From Anaerobaca sp035448545 (GTDB lineage Bacteria; Planctomycetota; Phycisphaerae; Sedimentisphaerales; Anaerobacaceae): a DNA stretch of 64,000 nt. Shown piece by piece: positions 53,281 through 61,638 of this stretch (its first letter is position 1; every line of letters starts with the position of its first letter). Where the stretch lies: the NCBI GenBank assembly GCA_035448545.1, contig DAOTJE010000004.1, positions 186,001-250,000 of the forward strand. Direction: 5' to 3'. The notes under the pieces are model-generated. The model was not told the DNA's origin, searched no databases, and worked only from the letters and a program-made list of their open reading frames with translations. The position numbers were made by a program, and so were the translations under genes.

Positions 53281-55692
53281 TCATATCTCCTGTGGATCGG
53301 CCGGCGCCGCAGGAGGCCGCGCCGTGATCGTCGCGATCTGACCGATGATTTCCTGTTCTCCGATGCGGCATACCGTCTCTTCATGGAGTCCTTCCGCCCA
53401 TGCGTCGAGACCGTCCAGGACTTGTCTCTGCAGCGGCGCCGCATCCTGATCGCCGTGCCGGGCAAGATAGATACACGTAGCCGCCCGCCGGACCTGATCG
53501 CGGCTGTCCAGCCCCATCTTCAGAGCCCAGCCGACGTGCTCCGACGCCTCCTTGGCCTTCGGAGGGTCTGCGTCGAGCAGTCTTTCGGCCATCGCCAGAC
53601 AGCGCGTCTTCTCACACGATTCGAGAAACAGCCGCACGGGATTGCGCGGGTCCGATCGCCCCACCAGGCCCGGACCTCTGGCCGGCCAGTGGTCCAGGCA
53701 GCCTTGGGCCACCGCCGCAATACCGGCAATCGCTTCCACCGATGCCTCCGCCAAGGCGGACGCCAGCGTGCCTCGCACGCACTCCCACAGACGCACGAAC
53801 CGCCCGGGATTTCCCGCAAGCTCGCGGAACACCCGATTCAGAAGCGAGGCGGCGCGGTTCAGCAGCTCGCGCTGGCGACTCTGTCCGCGCTCTTCAGCGT
53901 CCGATGGCGGCGCGCCCGGCATGTGACGGGCCGCGGCTTCCAAAGCCATCCGCATATCCGCCGTTGCATCGGAGGCCGCCGCCGGCCGCTCGCTCATCAG
54001 ACCGAACAACGGCGCGATCGCGTGCCAGGAGTCGGGGCACAGCATCAGCACGTCTGCCAGAAGCACCTCGGCCTTCTCCGGCGCCACAGGCTCGTGTGCC
54101 CACTGGGCCAGGGCGGTCCGCAGCCGAAACTGCGCCTGATGCGCATCGAGCTGCTCCCGCAGACGTGGCCAGTCTTCCACGTGTCCGCCCGGATCGTTCA
54201 GATGGCATCGGGCCAGCGCCGCATAGGCGGATTCGGGAACCGGAGTCGTCCAATCGGCCGGCCAGGCACGGCGAAGCTCCCGCAGGGGCTCGCGGATTCT
54301 CTGGCGCGTGTCCAATCGCCTCAGGCGGCGCAGATGCCGTTCCGCGCGAAAGGAAAGCTCGTCCAACAGGCCCACAAACGCAGCGCCGGCCTGCGGTCCC
54401 AGCACAGCCTTGTGCTCGGCGAGCCGGCGCTTCAGGTCTTCGATCTGCCTTTCAGCGGCGGCCAGATTCGTCAGGCGGCAGAAGCGTTCCAGTTCGCTGA
54501 CCAGCCGAGTGCCGGTGCGCTGGATTGCCAGCTGCTGGAAGTCCTTCTCGCTGTCTCTGATCCGATGCAGTTCGGCATCCACCTGGGCCAGCAGCTCGTC
54601 CCGTCGGGCGCGATGATCCATCGCCACGAGGATTTTCCGCTGCACTTCCAGGCGCGAACGAGCCAGCTCGAAGTTGCCGGCCGCGACCAGGCCCTCGACC
54701 TCGGCCAGTTCCTCCAGAACCGTCTGCTCCGCCCGCCGTCGGGGGCTGTCCTGCGGCAGGAGGGCCGAAGGAATCTGATTGCCCAGCAGGAGTGTCGCCG
54801 CCTCCGCGTAGCGATCGTGCGCGCACGAGGGTACGTCCTCGCCCCACAGCAGCAGTGGTTCACGTCCCAGCGTTTCGTCGGCGGCCGGCGGAGGATCGAG
54901 TGACATCGCCTGCGCCGCCAGACGCGAGGAAAGGTGATTGAGGGATCGCCAGGTCGGATCGGCGAGAATGGACGACTCCTCGAGCGCAGGAGCGGGGCCG
55001 CTGCCCGCGCGGGACACCGCCCCGAGCCAGTGCTGCTGCAACTCTTCGGGAAGCTGGGCGAAGAACGCGACCAGTTGTCCATCGACGGCCTGGGTGAGGT
55101 TGTCCACCTCGACGGCCACGTTGATCAGGTTGAGGAGATTGAAGCAGGCCGCCGGAAGCCCCGTCACCGTCGCCGGCCCGCCCGGACTTGCATCCGACCG
55201 AATCGCAGACTTCGCCAGATCCTGAACACCGTCCAGACGTCCCAGACGGATGCACAGAGCGCCCCGATTGTTGTGTGCCAGCAAACGCAGATGCGACTCC
55301 CGGCACCGCGTTTGGAGAAACGCATCATAGTAGCTCACGGCGGTCTCAAATCGCTCGCTCAACTCATTGAGCCAGGCGGCGCTCCAGAGGAAGCGCGCCC
55401 GGATGTTCGCCAGCCCCCAATGCCATTGACACAGAGCTTCCACCCGGCTGCGCAGCGCATCGAGGCCCTCGGCGCAGGCGCCACGCCGGTACATCGATCG
55501 CAGGCGAACGAGCAACTCGGCCGTCAATGCTTCGAGATAGAACGGACCGATCGCGCGCTCCAGCGGCTGTTCGGTCGCGCCGTCGGAACTCCGGGCCGGA
55601 TCGTGGCGATCCAGCCGACCATCGAAGACCATCTGCGCCAGAGAGGTCGGCATCACCTTGACGTCATGCTTGTCGATATGGACACTCAGCAT
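53281..55692 (-). CDS. Large alpha-helical protein of unknown family, first gene of the tubulin-like operon
   Basis: An 803-residue soluble protein made almost wholly of amphipathic helices. The N-terminus reads MLSVHIDKHDVKVMPTSLAQ; TPR-like pieces follow (FETAVSYYDAFLQTR, LLAHNNRGALCIRLGRLDGV), then coiled-coil-like segments (LVAAGNFELARSRLEVQRK). I cannot assign a family. The length, helical repeats and lack of signal peptide suggest a cytoplasmic scaffold. ATG 55692 is preferred because residues before it are unlike a protein and GAGAG lies upstream. A good minus-strand promoter is at 55885-55914, giving a leader of about 185 bases. It ends 25 bases before the vWA gene. Confidence 0.75.
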   Translation of the reverse strand: MLSVHIDKHDVKVMPTSLAQMVFDGRLDRHDPARSSDGATEQPLERAIGPFYLEALTAELLVRLRSMYRRGACAEGLDALRSRVEALCQWHWGLANIRARFLWSAAWLNELSERFETAVSYYDAFLQTRCRESHLRLLAHNNRGALCIRLGRLDGVQDLAKSAIRSDASPGGPATVTGLPAACFNLLNLINVAVEVDNLTQAVDGQLVAFFAQLPEELQQHWLGAVSRAGSGPAPALEESSILADPTWRSLNHLSSRLAAQAMSLDPPPAADETLGREPLLLWGEDVPSCAHDRYAEAATLLLGNQIPSALLPQDSPRRRAEQTVLEELAEVEGLVAAGNFELARSRLEVQRKILVAMDHRARRDELLAQVDAELHRIRDSEKDFQQLAIQRTGTRLVSELERFCRLTNLAAAERQIEDLKRRLAEHKAVLGPQAGAAFVGLLDELSFRAERHLRRLRRLDTRQRIREPLRELRRAWPADWTTPVPESAYAALARCHLNDPGGHVEDWPRLREQLDAHQAQFRLRTALAQWAHEPVAPEKAEVLLADVLMLCPDSWHAIAPLFGLMSERPAAASDATADMRMALEAAARHMPGAPPSDAEERGQSRQRELLNRAASLLNRVFRELAGNPGRFVRLWECVRGTLASALAEASVEAIAGIAAVAQGCLDHWPARGPGLVGRSDPRNPVRLFLESCEKTRCLAMAERLLDADPPKAKEASEHVGWALKMGLDSRDQVRRAATCIYLARHGDQDAAPLQRQVLDGLDAWAEGLHEETVCRIGEQEIIGQIATITARPPAAPADPQEI

Positions 55693-55884
55693 AGAACTCT
55701 CGGCTCTTCGAGGCTCAATCGCTCGGACCCGGCGCTCTTCTCCACCCCATCCGTGGCGCGGCGTCGCACGTGCCTGTGCGCGACACGCGACGATCGTCTC
55801 CGCTTCCCGGCAGCACCTCCAGGCAAACGTCGCGACGAGCATGCCCGATCTCGGAAAGGAAATCCTTGGGCCATGCGCTTAACA

Positions 55885-55914
55885 TTATGCGCGGCGCAGC
55901 GGTATTTGTCCAAT
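55885..55914 (-). promoter_or_regulatory. Sigma70-like promoter of the tubulin-like operon
   Basis: Read on the minus strand, a -35 box TTGGAC (55914-55909) and a -10 box CATAAT (55890-55885) are separated by 18 bases. The site sits in the spacer of about 380 bases upstream of the 803-residue protein (55693-56075), which contains no gene that I can support. Confidence 0.6.
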
Positions 55915-56075
55915 GGCAATTCCTCAAATGGAGATGGCCGCCGCTTGCCGGCGCGTGGTAGGCCGCACGAGCGACCGCGCGAACATGGGGGATTTGCTCT
56001 GGTGGAGTCGTGTGAAACAGCGAGGAATAGCTGGCGAGCGAAGCCGATCGGTGCGCGGTGTTCCCGCAACAGTGT

Positions 56076-56390
56076 CTAAGCGTGGTTGGCTACCAGGAGA
56101 ATCCCATCGCAGATTCCCTTGAGCCAGTTGACCTCCTCCGACTCGCCGACCAGGGGCCCCCCGTTGTGGAAGAGCAGGGATTTCCACAGCTGGTCGGGCA
56201 GTTCGAAGTCCCTGGTCAACGTCGTCACAGTGTTCATCGCGGAAAACAGGGCCACCAGGACCTTAGTCTCCGCCGGCAGCTTCTCGTATGTCACTCGAAT
56301 GAACCGCTCGACGTTGCTGTCGTTCTGTTTGTCCGGCGTATCCCTGTCGTGTGATGGACCTGTCGTCCCCCCGGGTGTAGACCCATCCAT
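56076..56390 (-). CDS. Small hypothetical protein
   Basis: A 104-residue soluble protein. ATG 56390 is chosen because AAAGGATGG precedes it. The first 30 residues are polar and low complexity (GTTGPSHDRDTPDKQND); the rest is a compact helical domain (FIRVTYEKLPAETKVLVALF, LWKSLLFHNGGPLVGESEEV, GICDGILLVANHA). No family recognised. A promoter-like pair lies about 220 bases upstream on the same strand, at 56614-56641. It is transcribed in the same direction as the tubulin-like operon but is separated from it by about 380 bases. Confidence 0.6.
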   Translation of the reverse strand: MDGSTPGGTTGPSHDRDTPDKQNDSNVERFIRVTYEKLPAETKVLVALFSAMNTVTTLTRDFELPDQLWKSLLFHNGGPLVGESEEVNWLKGICDGILLVANHA

Positions 56391-56756
56391 AGACCATCCT
56401 TTCGCTGCATCAGAAAGCTGCGACCCCACCACGGATTGCGCTCATCAGCCCCATGTCTGACGTTGACTTCTCGGACGAGCCTGCAATCGCAACGACCTCG
56501 TTCCCGTGCGGGTGACCTGTCGCGTTCTCATCCCGGCTCCGAGAAGGCCCCTCGGAACCAGGTCGAGCCGCCTGCGGCCATCCGCCTTCGCTGGTTCCCC
56601 AAGAGCGTTCCTCAGTCTATGACGGCGCGCAGGCTCGTCAATTGTGGAGACTACGTATTTTGACCCCCGACGGTTCCGCGGTGCGCAACCCGGAAAACTG
56701 GAGGTCGCAGGTTGCCTTTTCGGGTGCGCTGCCGATGCGGGCGCCGCGGCGCAGGT
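56391..56756. other. Spacer with a possible minus-strand promoter
   Basis: About 370 bases without a supported gene. The only signal is a minus-strand pair, -35 TTGACG (56641-56636) and -10 TAGACT (56619-56614), 16 bases apart, suitable for the small hypothetical gene. A 12-base palindrome GCGCCGCGGCGC lies near 56741. Confidence 0.35.
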
Positions 56757-57140
56757 TCAGCGGCCGATGGGTTCCATGATGTACTTGATGAGATCGCGCC
56801 GGCTGATGATGCCGACGAGCTTGCCGTGGGACAGGATGGGGACTCGGCGCAGGTGGTTGTTGATCAGACACTCACAGATGGCAATGATGTCGTCGTCCTC
56901 GTCGAAGGCGATGACCTTTTCGGTCATGTAGTCGCGTGCGACACCGGACGGCGCCTCCTGGCCGCAAAGAACGCCGATCAGGTCTTTCTCGGTGACAATC
57001 CCAACCAGTTGTCCCGACGGTTCGACGACCGGCAAACCGGTGATGTCATTTTCGATCAGCAGTTCCACCACTCTCGTGACGGGGGTGTCGGGCTGGACAC
57101 ATACGACGTCGGTGGACATGATGTCTTTCGTCTCGTGCAT
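56757..57140 (-). CDS. CBS-domain pair protein
   Basis: A 127-residue protein made of two CBS domains (KDIMSTDVVCVQPDTPVTRV; GLPVVEPSGQLVGIVTEKDL; DYMTEKVIAFDEDDDIIAIC; RVPILSHGKLVGIISRRDLI). Stand-alone CBS pairs bind adenosyl ligands such as AMP or ATP and act as energy or nucleotide sensors for partner proteins. It lies 42 bases downstream of a close paralogue on the same strand, with which it shares the layout of both domains, so the two arose by tandem duplication. Confidence 0.92.
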   Translation of the reverse strand: MHETKDIMSTDVVCVQPDTPVTRVVELLIENDITGLPVVEPSGQLVGIVTEKDLIGVLCGQEAPSGVARDYMTEKVIAFDEDDDIIAICECLINNHLRRVPILSHGKLVGIISRRDLIKYIMEPIGR

Positions 57141-57182
57141 ACGGAAACCTTTCGGTTGGCGTAGAGCCGGACAGGTTCCGCC

Positions 57183-57581
57183 CTACGCGGGCACCTTCTC
57201 CGTGATCCATTGCTCTTTGATGTGTTTGATCACGTCCTTGCGGCTGATGATGCCGACCAGTCGACCGTGGTTCAGGATGGGCACGCGGCGGAAATGGTTG
57301 GCCGCCAGGCCGTTCGCGACGGTGGCGACGTCCGTCTCCTGGTCGAACGCGACGACCGCCCGGGTCATGAAGTCTTCGACCTTCCCAGGCCGGTCCTCCA
57401 CTTCATAGAGCAGCTTCAGGACGTCCTTCTCCGTCACCACACCCACCAGCATCCGATCCTTGTCGATGACCGGCAGTCCTGTGACGTTGTTCTCAACCAT
57501 CATTCGTATCGCTCGATAGATATCGGCGTCTCTGGACACCGCTACGACGTCGGTGGTCATGATATCCTTTGCCTTGAGCAT
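57183..57581 (-). CDS. CBS-domain pair protein (paralogue)
   Basis: A 132-residue protein of two CBS domains (KDIMTTDVVAVSRDADIYRA; GLPVIDKDRMLVGVVTEKDV; DFMTRAVVAFDQETDVATVA; RVPILNHGRLVGIISRKDVI). It is about half identical to its downstream neighbour by eye. The pair may form a hetero-oligomeric adenosyl-ligand sensor. It is transcribed divergently from the ParA-type ATPase gene, with about 200 bases between. Confidence 0.92.
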   Translation of the reverse strand: MLKAKDIMTTDVVAVSRDADIYRAIRMMVENNVTGLPVIDKDRMLVGVVTEKDVLKLLYEVEDRPGKVEDFMTRAVVAFDQETDVATVANGLAANHFRRVPILNHGRLVGIISRKDVIKHIKEQWITEKVPA

Positions 57582-57744
57582 AGGACAAACCTCCCATGGC
57601 CTACAGGCCCTATAACCGTACCCCCTCCCTCTGCCTTATTCATCGGCTGCCCGGAGGCCCCGGATGAGGATTTCCTTGGGTTTTTGGACCATCCCAGGGA
57701 GATTTCGCGCTGGCCCGCGCTGACCCCCTGGGAGCTGATTTTGC

Positions 57745-57774
57745 TTGAAAACAGACCTGCCAAGCGGGTAAGAT
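57745..57774 (+). promoter_or_regulatory. Sigma70-like promoter of the ParA-type gene
   Basis: A -35 box TTGAAA (57745-57750) and a -10 box TAAGAT (57769-57774) with 18-base spacing. The expected start site (about 57781) coincides with an in-frame ATG, so the transcript is either leaderless from there or has a leader of about 72 bases to ATG 57853. Confidence 0.6.
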
Positions 57775-57852
57775 AGGATCATGGATGTGTACGCGGCGGG
57801 CGAACGGAGTCGATTCCACTTGGGGTTCTGTTGGTTCGATCCTGACGGCTGC

Positions 57853-58707
57853 ATGCAGATCATAGCGGTTGCGAATCAGAAGGGCGGTTGTGGCAAGACC
57901 ACCACCGCCATCAATCTGGCTGGGGCCTTCGCCCTGATGGGCTACAAGGTCCTGCTTTTGGATTTTGACCCGCAAGGACATGCCACCCTCGGCTTGGGGT
58001 ATAATCCGAACGAGTTGGACCTGACGGCTTATGACTTCATGGTAGGGGACAACGGCCGTCTGGCGTCGATCATTCGGCAGACTAACATCGACAGCCTGAA
58101 CCTGCTGCCGGCGAACGTGCTTCTGGCCGGGCTCGAGCTCGAACTGCGAAACGCCCCCGGCAAGGAGTTGATTCTCGGCGAGCGGTTGCGGCCGCTTGCC
58201 GACTGGTACGACATCTGCCTGATCGATTGCCCGCCGACGCTCGGACTACTCATGCTCAACGCCTTGACCGCCAGCACCAACGTAATCGTGCCCGTACAGG
58301 CCCACTTTTACGCGCTGGACGGCCTTAAACGCCTCCTCGACACCATTCAGGTGATCCGGACGCGATTCCACCCCTGTCTGGTCCGGCCGATGGGGCTACT
58401 GCTGACCTTCGTCGAGGGCCGTACCCTGCTCAGCAAGCGGGTCGAGGACGGTATGCGAGGTCTCTTCGGGCCTTTGGTGTTCGACACCGTCATCCACAAG
58501 ACCATTACCCTCGCCGAGGCGCCCAGCGTGGGCCAGGCCATCCAGACCTACGCGCCCGACAGCAGAGGGGCCGCCGAGTACGAGGCCCTGGCGAAGGAGG
58601 CTCTCCGCCGGCTTCAGACGCCCGATATTATCAACATCACCCCCCACGACGGTTCGAGCGTCTGGGAAACGTCCGAATGCGGTTACGACGATTCTCGCTC
58701 GGCCTGA
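57853..58707 (+). CDS. ParA/Soj-family ATPase
   Basis: A 284-residue P-loop ATPase of the ParA/MinD group: MQIIAVANQKGGCGKTTTAI with the deviant Walker A, VLLLDFDPQGHATLGLG (Walker A' region), DICLIDCPPTLGLLMLNAL (Walker B) and RTLLSKRVEDGMRGLFGP. Such proteins position chromosomes, plasmids or large complexes on the nucleoid or membrane. No ParB or partner gene is adjacent, so it may serve another cargo. Start choice: ATG 57853 gives the normal family N-terminus; ATG 57781 would add 24 residues. Its 3' end overlaps the decayed lysozyme-like gene on the other strand by about 25 bases. Confidence 0.9.
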   Translation: MQIIAVANQKGGCGKTTTAINLAGAFALMGYKVLLLDFDPQGHATLGLGYNPNELDLTAYDFMVGDNGRLASIIRQTNIDSLNLLPANVLLAGLELELRNAPGKELILGERLRPLADWYDICLIDCPPTLGLLMLNALTASTNVIVPVQAHFYALDGLKRLLDTIQVIRTRFHPCLVRPMGLLLTFVEGRTLLSKRVEDGMRGLFGPLVFDTVIHKTITLAEAPSVGQAIQTYAPDSRGAAEYEALAKEALRRLQTPDIINITPHDGSSVWETSECGYDDSRSA

Positions 58708-58990
58708 AGGACCTGGACGATCTTCCGTTCGTAGGGCAGGGTCGCCGGCTTGCGGTAGTCCTTCGGGCCGCCGTTGTGTATTCGAGCCTTCTCCAGAATG
58801 GTTCGATCCCGCCCGTAGTGCATCAGGTACGCCCGCTGTCCCCGACGGCGGTCGGGTCCGACCGGCTCTCCACCGCCGCGATCGCGTCCAGAAGCCTCTC
58901 CAGGTCAGCCTCCTGCTTTGTCCGGGCCATGGCGACCTGCGTAACACACAGAAGCCCCCCGACGGCTCCCCACAGCATCCATCGCTCCAT
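58683..58990 (-). pseudogene. Decayed i-type lysozyme-like (destabilase) gene
   Basis: GGAGG precedes ATG 58990 and a signal-like start follows (MERWMLWGAVGGLLCVTQVA). The frame reads LLDAIAAVESRSDPTAVGDS, the usual start of planctomycetal lysozyme-like proteins, and then stops at 58823-58825. In another minus-strand frame from about 58830 the family's end appears: YLMHYGRDRTILEKARIHNG followed by GPKDYRKPATLPYERKIVQV, stop 58683-58685. ARIHNGGP is the i-type lysozyme (destabilase) hallmark. The central part with the GPFQI/YW segment, about 40 residues, is missing and the frame is shifted, so the gene is probably inactive. Confidence 0.75.
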
Positions 58991-59241
58991 CGCATAACCT
59001 CCGTGCTGTCAATGAGTAACACGCCAAGAGCGACGCTGCGCCAAGGGCAACGTCCCATATAACAGGCCACGGGAGTATACGCGGTTGAAGGTCCATCGGT
59101 GCAGCGCAAGCGGCTAAGGAAAAGACTGGCTCTGCGTCAGGGAAACACCCACAGAACCCATCCGGTCCAGCCCGGCGACATCCGACCGGCGAGGGCCGCC
59201 GGCCCTGTCCGCACACCGCACCGCGATGCCGAAACGTGCCA

Positions 59242-60549
59242 CTAATCGAGCGGCTTGATCCGAATGTTGCGGAACTCCAGATAGTCCCCGTGCCCGCAGA
59301 AGCCAATGTGGCCCTTCGGGTTCTTCAGGCCCGGATGTTCGCGATGGTCCATCGTTTCCGGCGTGCTGGCCTTCTCGATGTCGGCGTCGACAATCGTCGC
59401 GCCGTTGAGATTGACGGTGATGTGCGGCCCCCTGGCGATCACTTCCTGGCTGTTCCATTCGCCGACCGGTTTGAGATGGCCTCGCTTGGCGGGCACCACG
59501 CCGTAGATCGAGCCATGATACTGGTATGGCTGGAGCGTCGCGTACTGGGCGGCGGTATCGTCCAGAATCTGCAGCTCCATCCCCGCGTATGCGGCGTCGC
59601 CCGACAGCGGCGTCCGGATGCCCAGCCCGTTGTTGGCACCGGGGGTCAGCTTGAACTCGAATCGGAAGATGAAGTCGCCGTACTCCTCGACGGTGTACAC
59701 GTTGCCGCCGGCCTTCTTCGGGTCGCAGACCATCCTGCCGTCCTGGGCATAGTAGCCGGTCGTGTTGCCGGTCCAGCCGACCATGTCGCGACCGTTGAAC
59801 AGCGGCACGAACCCCGCCAGCTTCTCCTCGGCGGTCAGAATCTCACGGATGTAGATGTTCCGGAAATACAGGAAGTTGCCGTGGTTCTGGAGCTCGATCT
59901 GTCCGGTGGGGTAGATGGGCTTGCTGCGGTCCCAGTAGTTCTCCATCACCACGTTGTCCACGACCAGCTCATCGTTCAGGTAGACCGTGACCTTCTCGCC
60001 GATCATGATGATGCGGAACGTGTTCCATTCGCCTACGGGCTTATCCGCCACCTTGGTCGGCTTGCTCGGGTTCTTCTGGTTGTTGTACAGGCCGCCCGAG
60101 CCGACCTGGGCACCGACCGTCCGCAGGGCCGTGTCCCAGATCTGCACCTGGGGCGAGCCACGCAGGTAGATCCCGCTGTCACCGCCTTTTTCGATCTTCC
60201 AGTCCACAAGCATCTCGAAGTCGGCGTAATCCTTGGCGGTGCACAGGCTGCGCCCCTTGCCGTCGAACTGAAGGACACCATCGACGACCTTCCAGTGGGC
60301 CCGCATATCATCGTTGGCCTCTTTTTGCAGCTCAGCGAGCTTGTCGGGTTCCAGCGCCGCCCGCTTGTCGGGGTTGTCGTAGGGGCTCTTGAGCAGTCCC
60401 TTCCAGCCGGTCAGGTCTTTCCCGTTGAACAGGGCGGTGAAGCCCTCAGGCGGCTGATTCAACTGTGCCTGGGCGGTGCACACCAGCAACAGGCCGATCA
60501 GGGAGACAACTGCCGGGATCGTGGTCATGTGGGACATCTTGCTTCTCAT
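59242..60549 (-). CDS. Secreted protein with two DUF1080 (3-keto-disaccharide hydrolase) domains
   Basis: A 435-residue exported protein with a signal peptide (MTTIPAVVSLIGLLLVCTAQA within the first 28 residues; length counted from MRSKMSHM). Two concanavalin-like DUF1080 domains follow: the first starts GFTALFNGKDLTGWKGL and has DYADFEMLVDWKIEKGGDSG and GNFLYFRNIYIRE; the second starts GFVPLFNGRDMVGWTGN and has YGDFIFRFEFKLTPGANNGL, ending GDYLEFRNIRIKPLD. DUF1080 proteins are abundant in Planctomycetota and are linked to glycan binding and 3-keto-sugar hydrolysis. ATG 60549 is preceded by GGAAAGGAAG. It is the same strand as the following RLNAQKSTGP-type gene, which overlaps its start. Confidence 0.9.
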   Translation of the reverse strand: MRSKMSHMTTIPAVVSLIGLLLVCTAQAQLNQPPEGFTALFNGKDLTGWKGLLKSPYDNPDKRAALEPDKLAELQKEANDDMRAHWKVVDGVLQFDGKGRSLCTAKDYADFEMLVDWKIEKGGDSGIYLRGSPQVQIWDTALRTVGAQVGSGGLYNNQKNPSKPTKVADKPVGEWNTFRIIMIGEKVTVYLNDELVVDNVVMENYWDRSKPIYPTGQIELQNHGNFLYFRNIYIREILTAEEKLAGFVPLFNGRDMVGWTGNTTGYYAQDGRMVCDPKKAGGNVYTVEEYGDFIFRFEFKLTPGANNGLGIRTPLSGDAAYAGMELQILDDTAAQYATLQPYQYHGSIYGVVPAKRGHLKPVGEWNSQEVIARGPHITVNLNGATIVDADIEKASTPETMDHREHPGLKNPKGHIGFCGHGDYLEFRNIRIKPLD

Positions 60550-61345
60550 CGCGAATCTTCCTTTCCGATGCCAGATCTGCCTTCCGCAGGCCCGCTCCGG
60601 CTTCATTTGGCCCGGATGTCGCGGCCCTGGAGGCAAGGGCAACTGTCACGAGTCTATGCCCATCCGTCGGTCCCGTCAACCCTCCAGCCTCGCTATCGGA
60701 GTTCGTCGAGGACTCGGGCGCGTCTTCGGCGTCGTCATCCGGGCAAATTGGCTTTGTTTCACACGATGGTTCCTGTGCCGGCGTCTCGGGCTGCGGCTCC
60801 GGCGGCAACTCTGCGGGCGGTTCCGCCGAACGCAACTGGCGGACTTTCTCCAGCTCGTCGAGGGTTCTGTAGAGGCCCTGCTCGATCCGCCGCTCGTACA
60901 GGCCCAGCCGCTCCAGGACCTTCGCGCAGCGGAAGTCCGAGATCACGATGCGGCCCAGCGCCGAATCGCGCGGGTCCGGGCCATCCTGCGACCCGAAGTA
61001 CAGGTGTGCCAGGCACCGCTGGGCGTAGGGGGTGTTCTCGCGGGCCAGCAACGTGTCGAAGACCTCGGCCTGGAGGTGGTCGGCCCGCCGCAGCCGCCAG
61101 GCCAGACCGACGATCCGCTCGGCCAGCACCGTTTCCAGCACGCCCCTCGGATGCAGTTCCGCCAGCAACTGCGCCCGATAGGTCTCGAACTGCCCCGGGT
61201 CCTCGCCGCTGATGACCGTCTTGCGGGCGAGCAAGCCGTGCGTCACCGCGTTCTGCGAAACCACCGCCTTGCCCGCCTCCGTCCACGGCCCCGTCGACTT
61301 CTGCGCGTTCAACCGATTCGCCCGCACCTGCGCTTCCGTAGCCAT
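60446..61345 (-). CDS. Lineage-typical hypothetical protein (ANRLNAQKSTGP type)
   Basis: A 299-residue protein with the N-terminus EAQVRANRLNAQKSTGP then NAVTHGLLAR and LAWRLRRADHLQAEVFDTLL. This type occurs in multiple copies in Planctomycetota genomes, sometimes next to mobile elements, but has no known function. The last 80 residues are of different, Ala/Gly/Arg-rich quality and overlap the start of the DUF1080 gene by 104 bases in another frame. The natural stop may have been lost by a frameshift, near CETKPICPDDDAED. Confidence 0.65.
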   Translation of the reverse strand: MATEAQVRANRLNAQKSTGPWTEAGKAVVSQNAVTHGLLARKTVISGEDPGQFETYRAQLLAELHPRGVLETVLAERIVGLAWRLRRADHLQAEVFDTLLARENTPYAQRCLAHLYFGSQDGPDPRDSALGRIVISDFRCAKVLERLGLYERRIEQGLYRTLDELEKVRQLRSAEPPAELPPEPQPETPAQEPSCETKPICPDDDAEDAPESSTNSDSEAGGLTGPTDGHRLVTVALASRAATSGPNEAGAGLRKADLASERKIRDEKQDVPHDHDPGSCLPDRPVAGVHRPGTVESAA

Positions 61346-61367
61346 GCTCGACCCTCCACATCTGCGA

Positions 61368-61395
61368 TTTACCAGTTACCATTTACCAGTTACCA
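61368..61395. repeat. Tandem repeat, 2 x 14 bases
   Basis: The unit TTTACCAGTTACCA is repeated exactly twice in the AT-rich spacer between the hypothetical gene and the toxin-antitoxin module. No gene was found in the spacer (61346-61638). Confidence 0.7.
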
Positions 61396-61638
61396 GTCAC
61401 GGTTTATTAGTTCGTTCTATGACGACTTTACCAACCCATAGTGGTAGCCGTCAAGAGAAATTCGGGTGTATTTTCTTGCATCGGAGCACGTTCGTCGTCA
61501 GCGTCCTATTCGGGCTCGCGATATCCCCGCAGGGGCATCGACGGAACGCCTGGTCCCGGCCTCCAGGACACGGCAATCGGGATTCTTGACGGAAGCTGCG
61601 CGACGCGGCTACAATGACAAGAAAGGAGGTGCCAAGAC

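Noticed and set aside
53206..54903. Plus-strand open frame of 565 codons
   Set aside because: Antisense to the 803-residue helical protein. The minus-strand frame has operon spacing, a ribosome binding site and a promoter.
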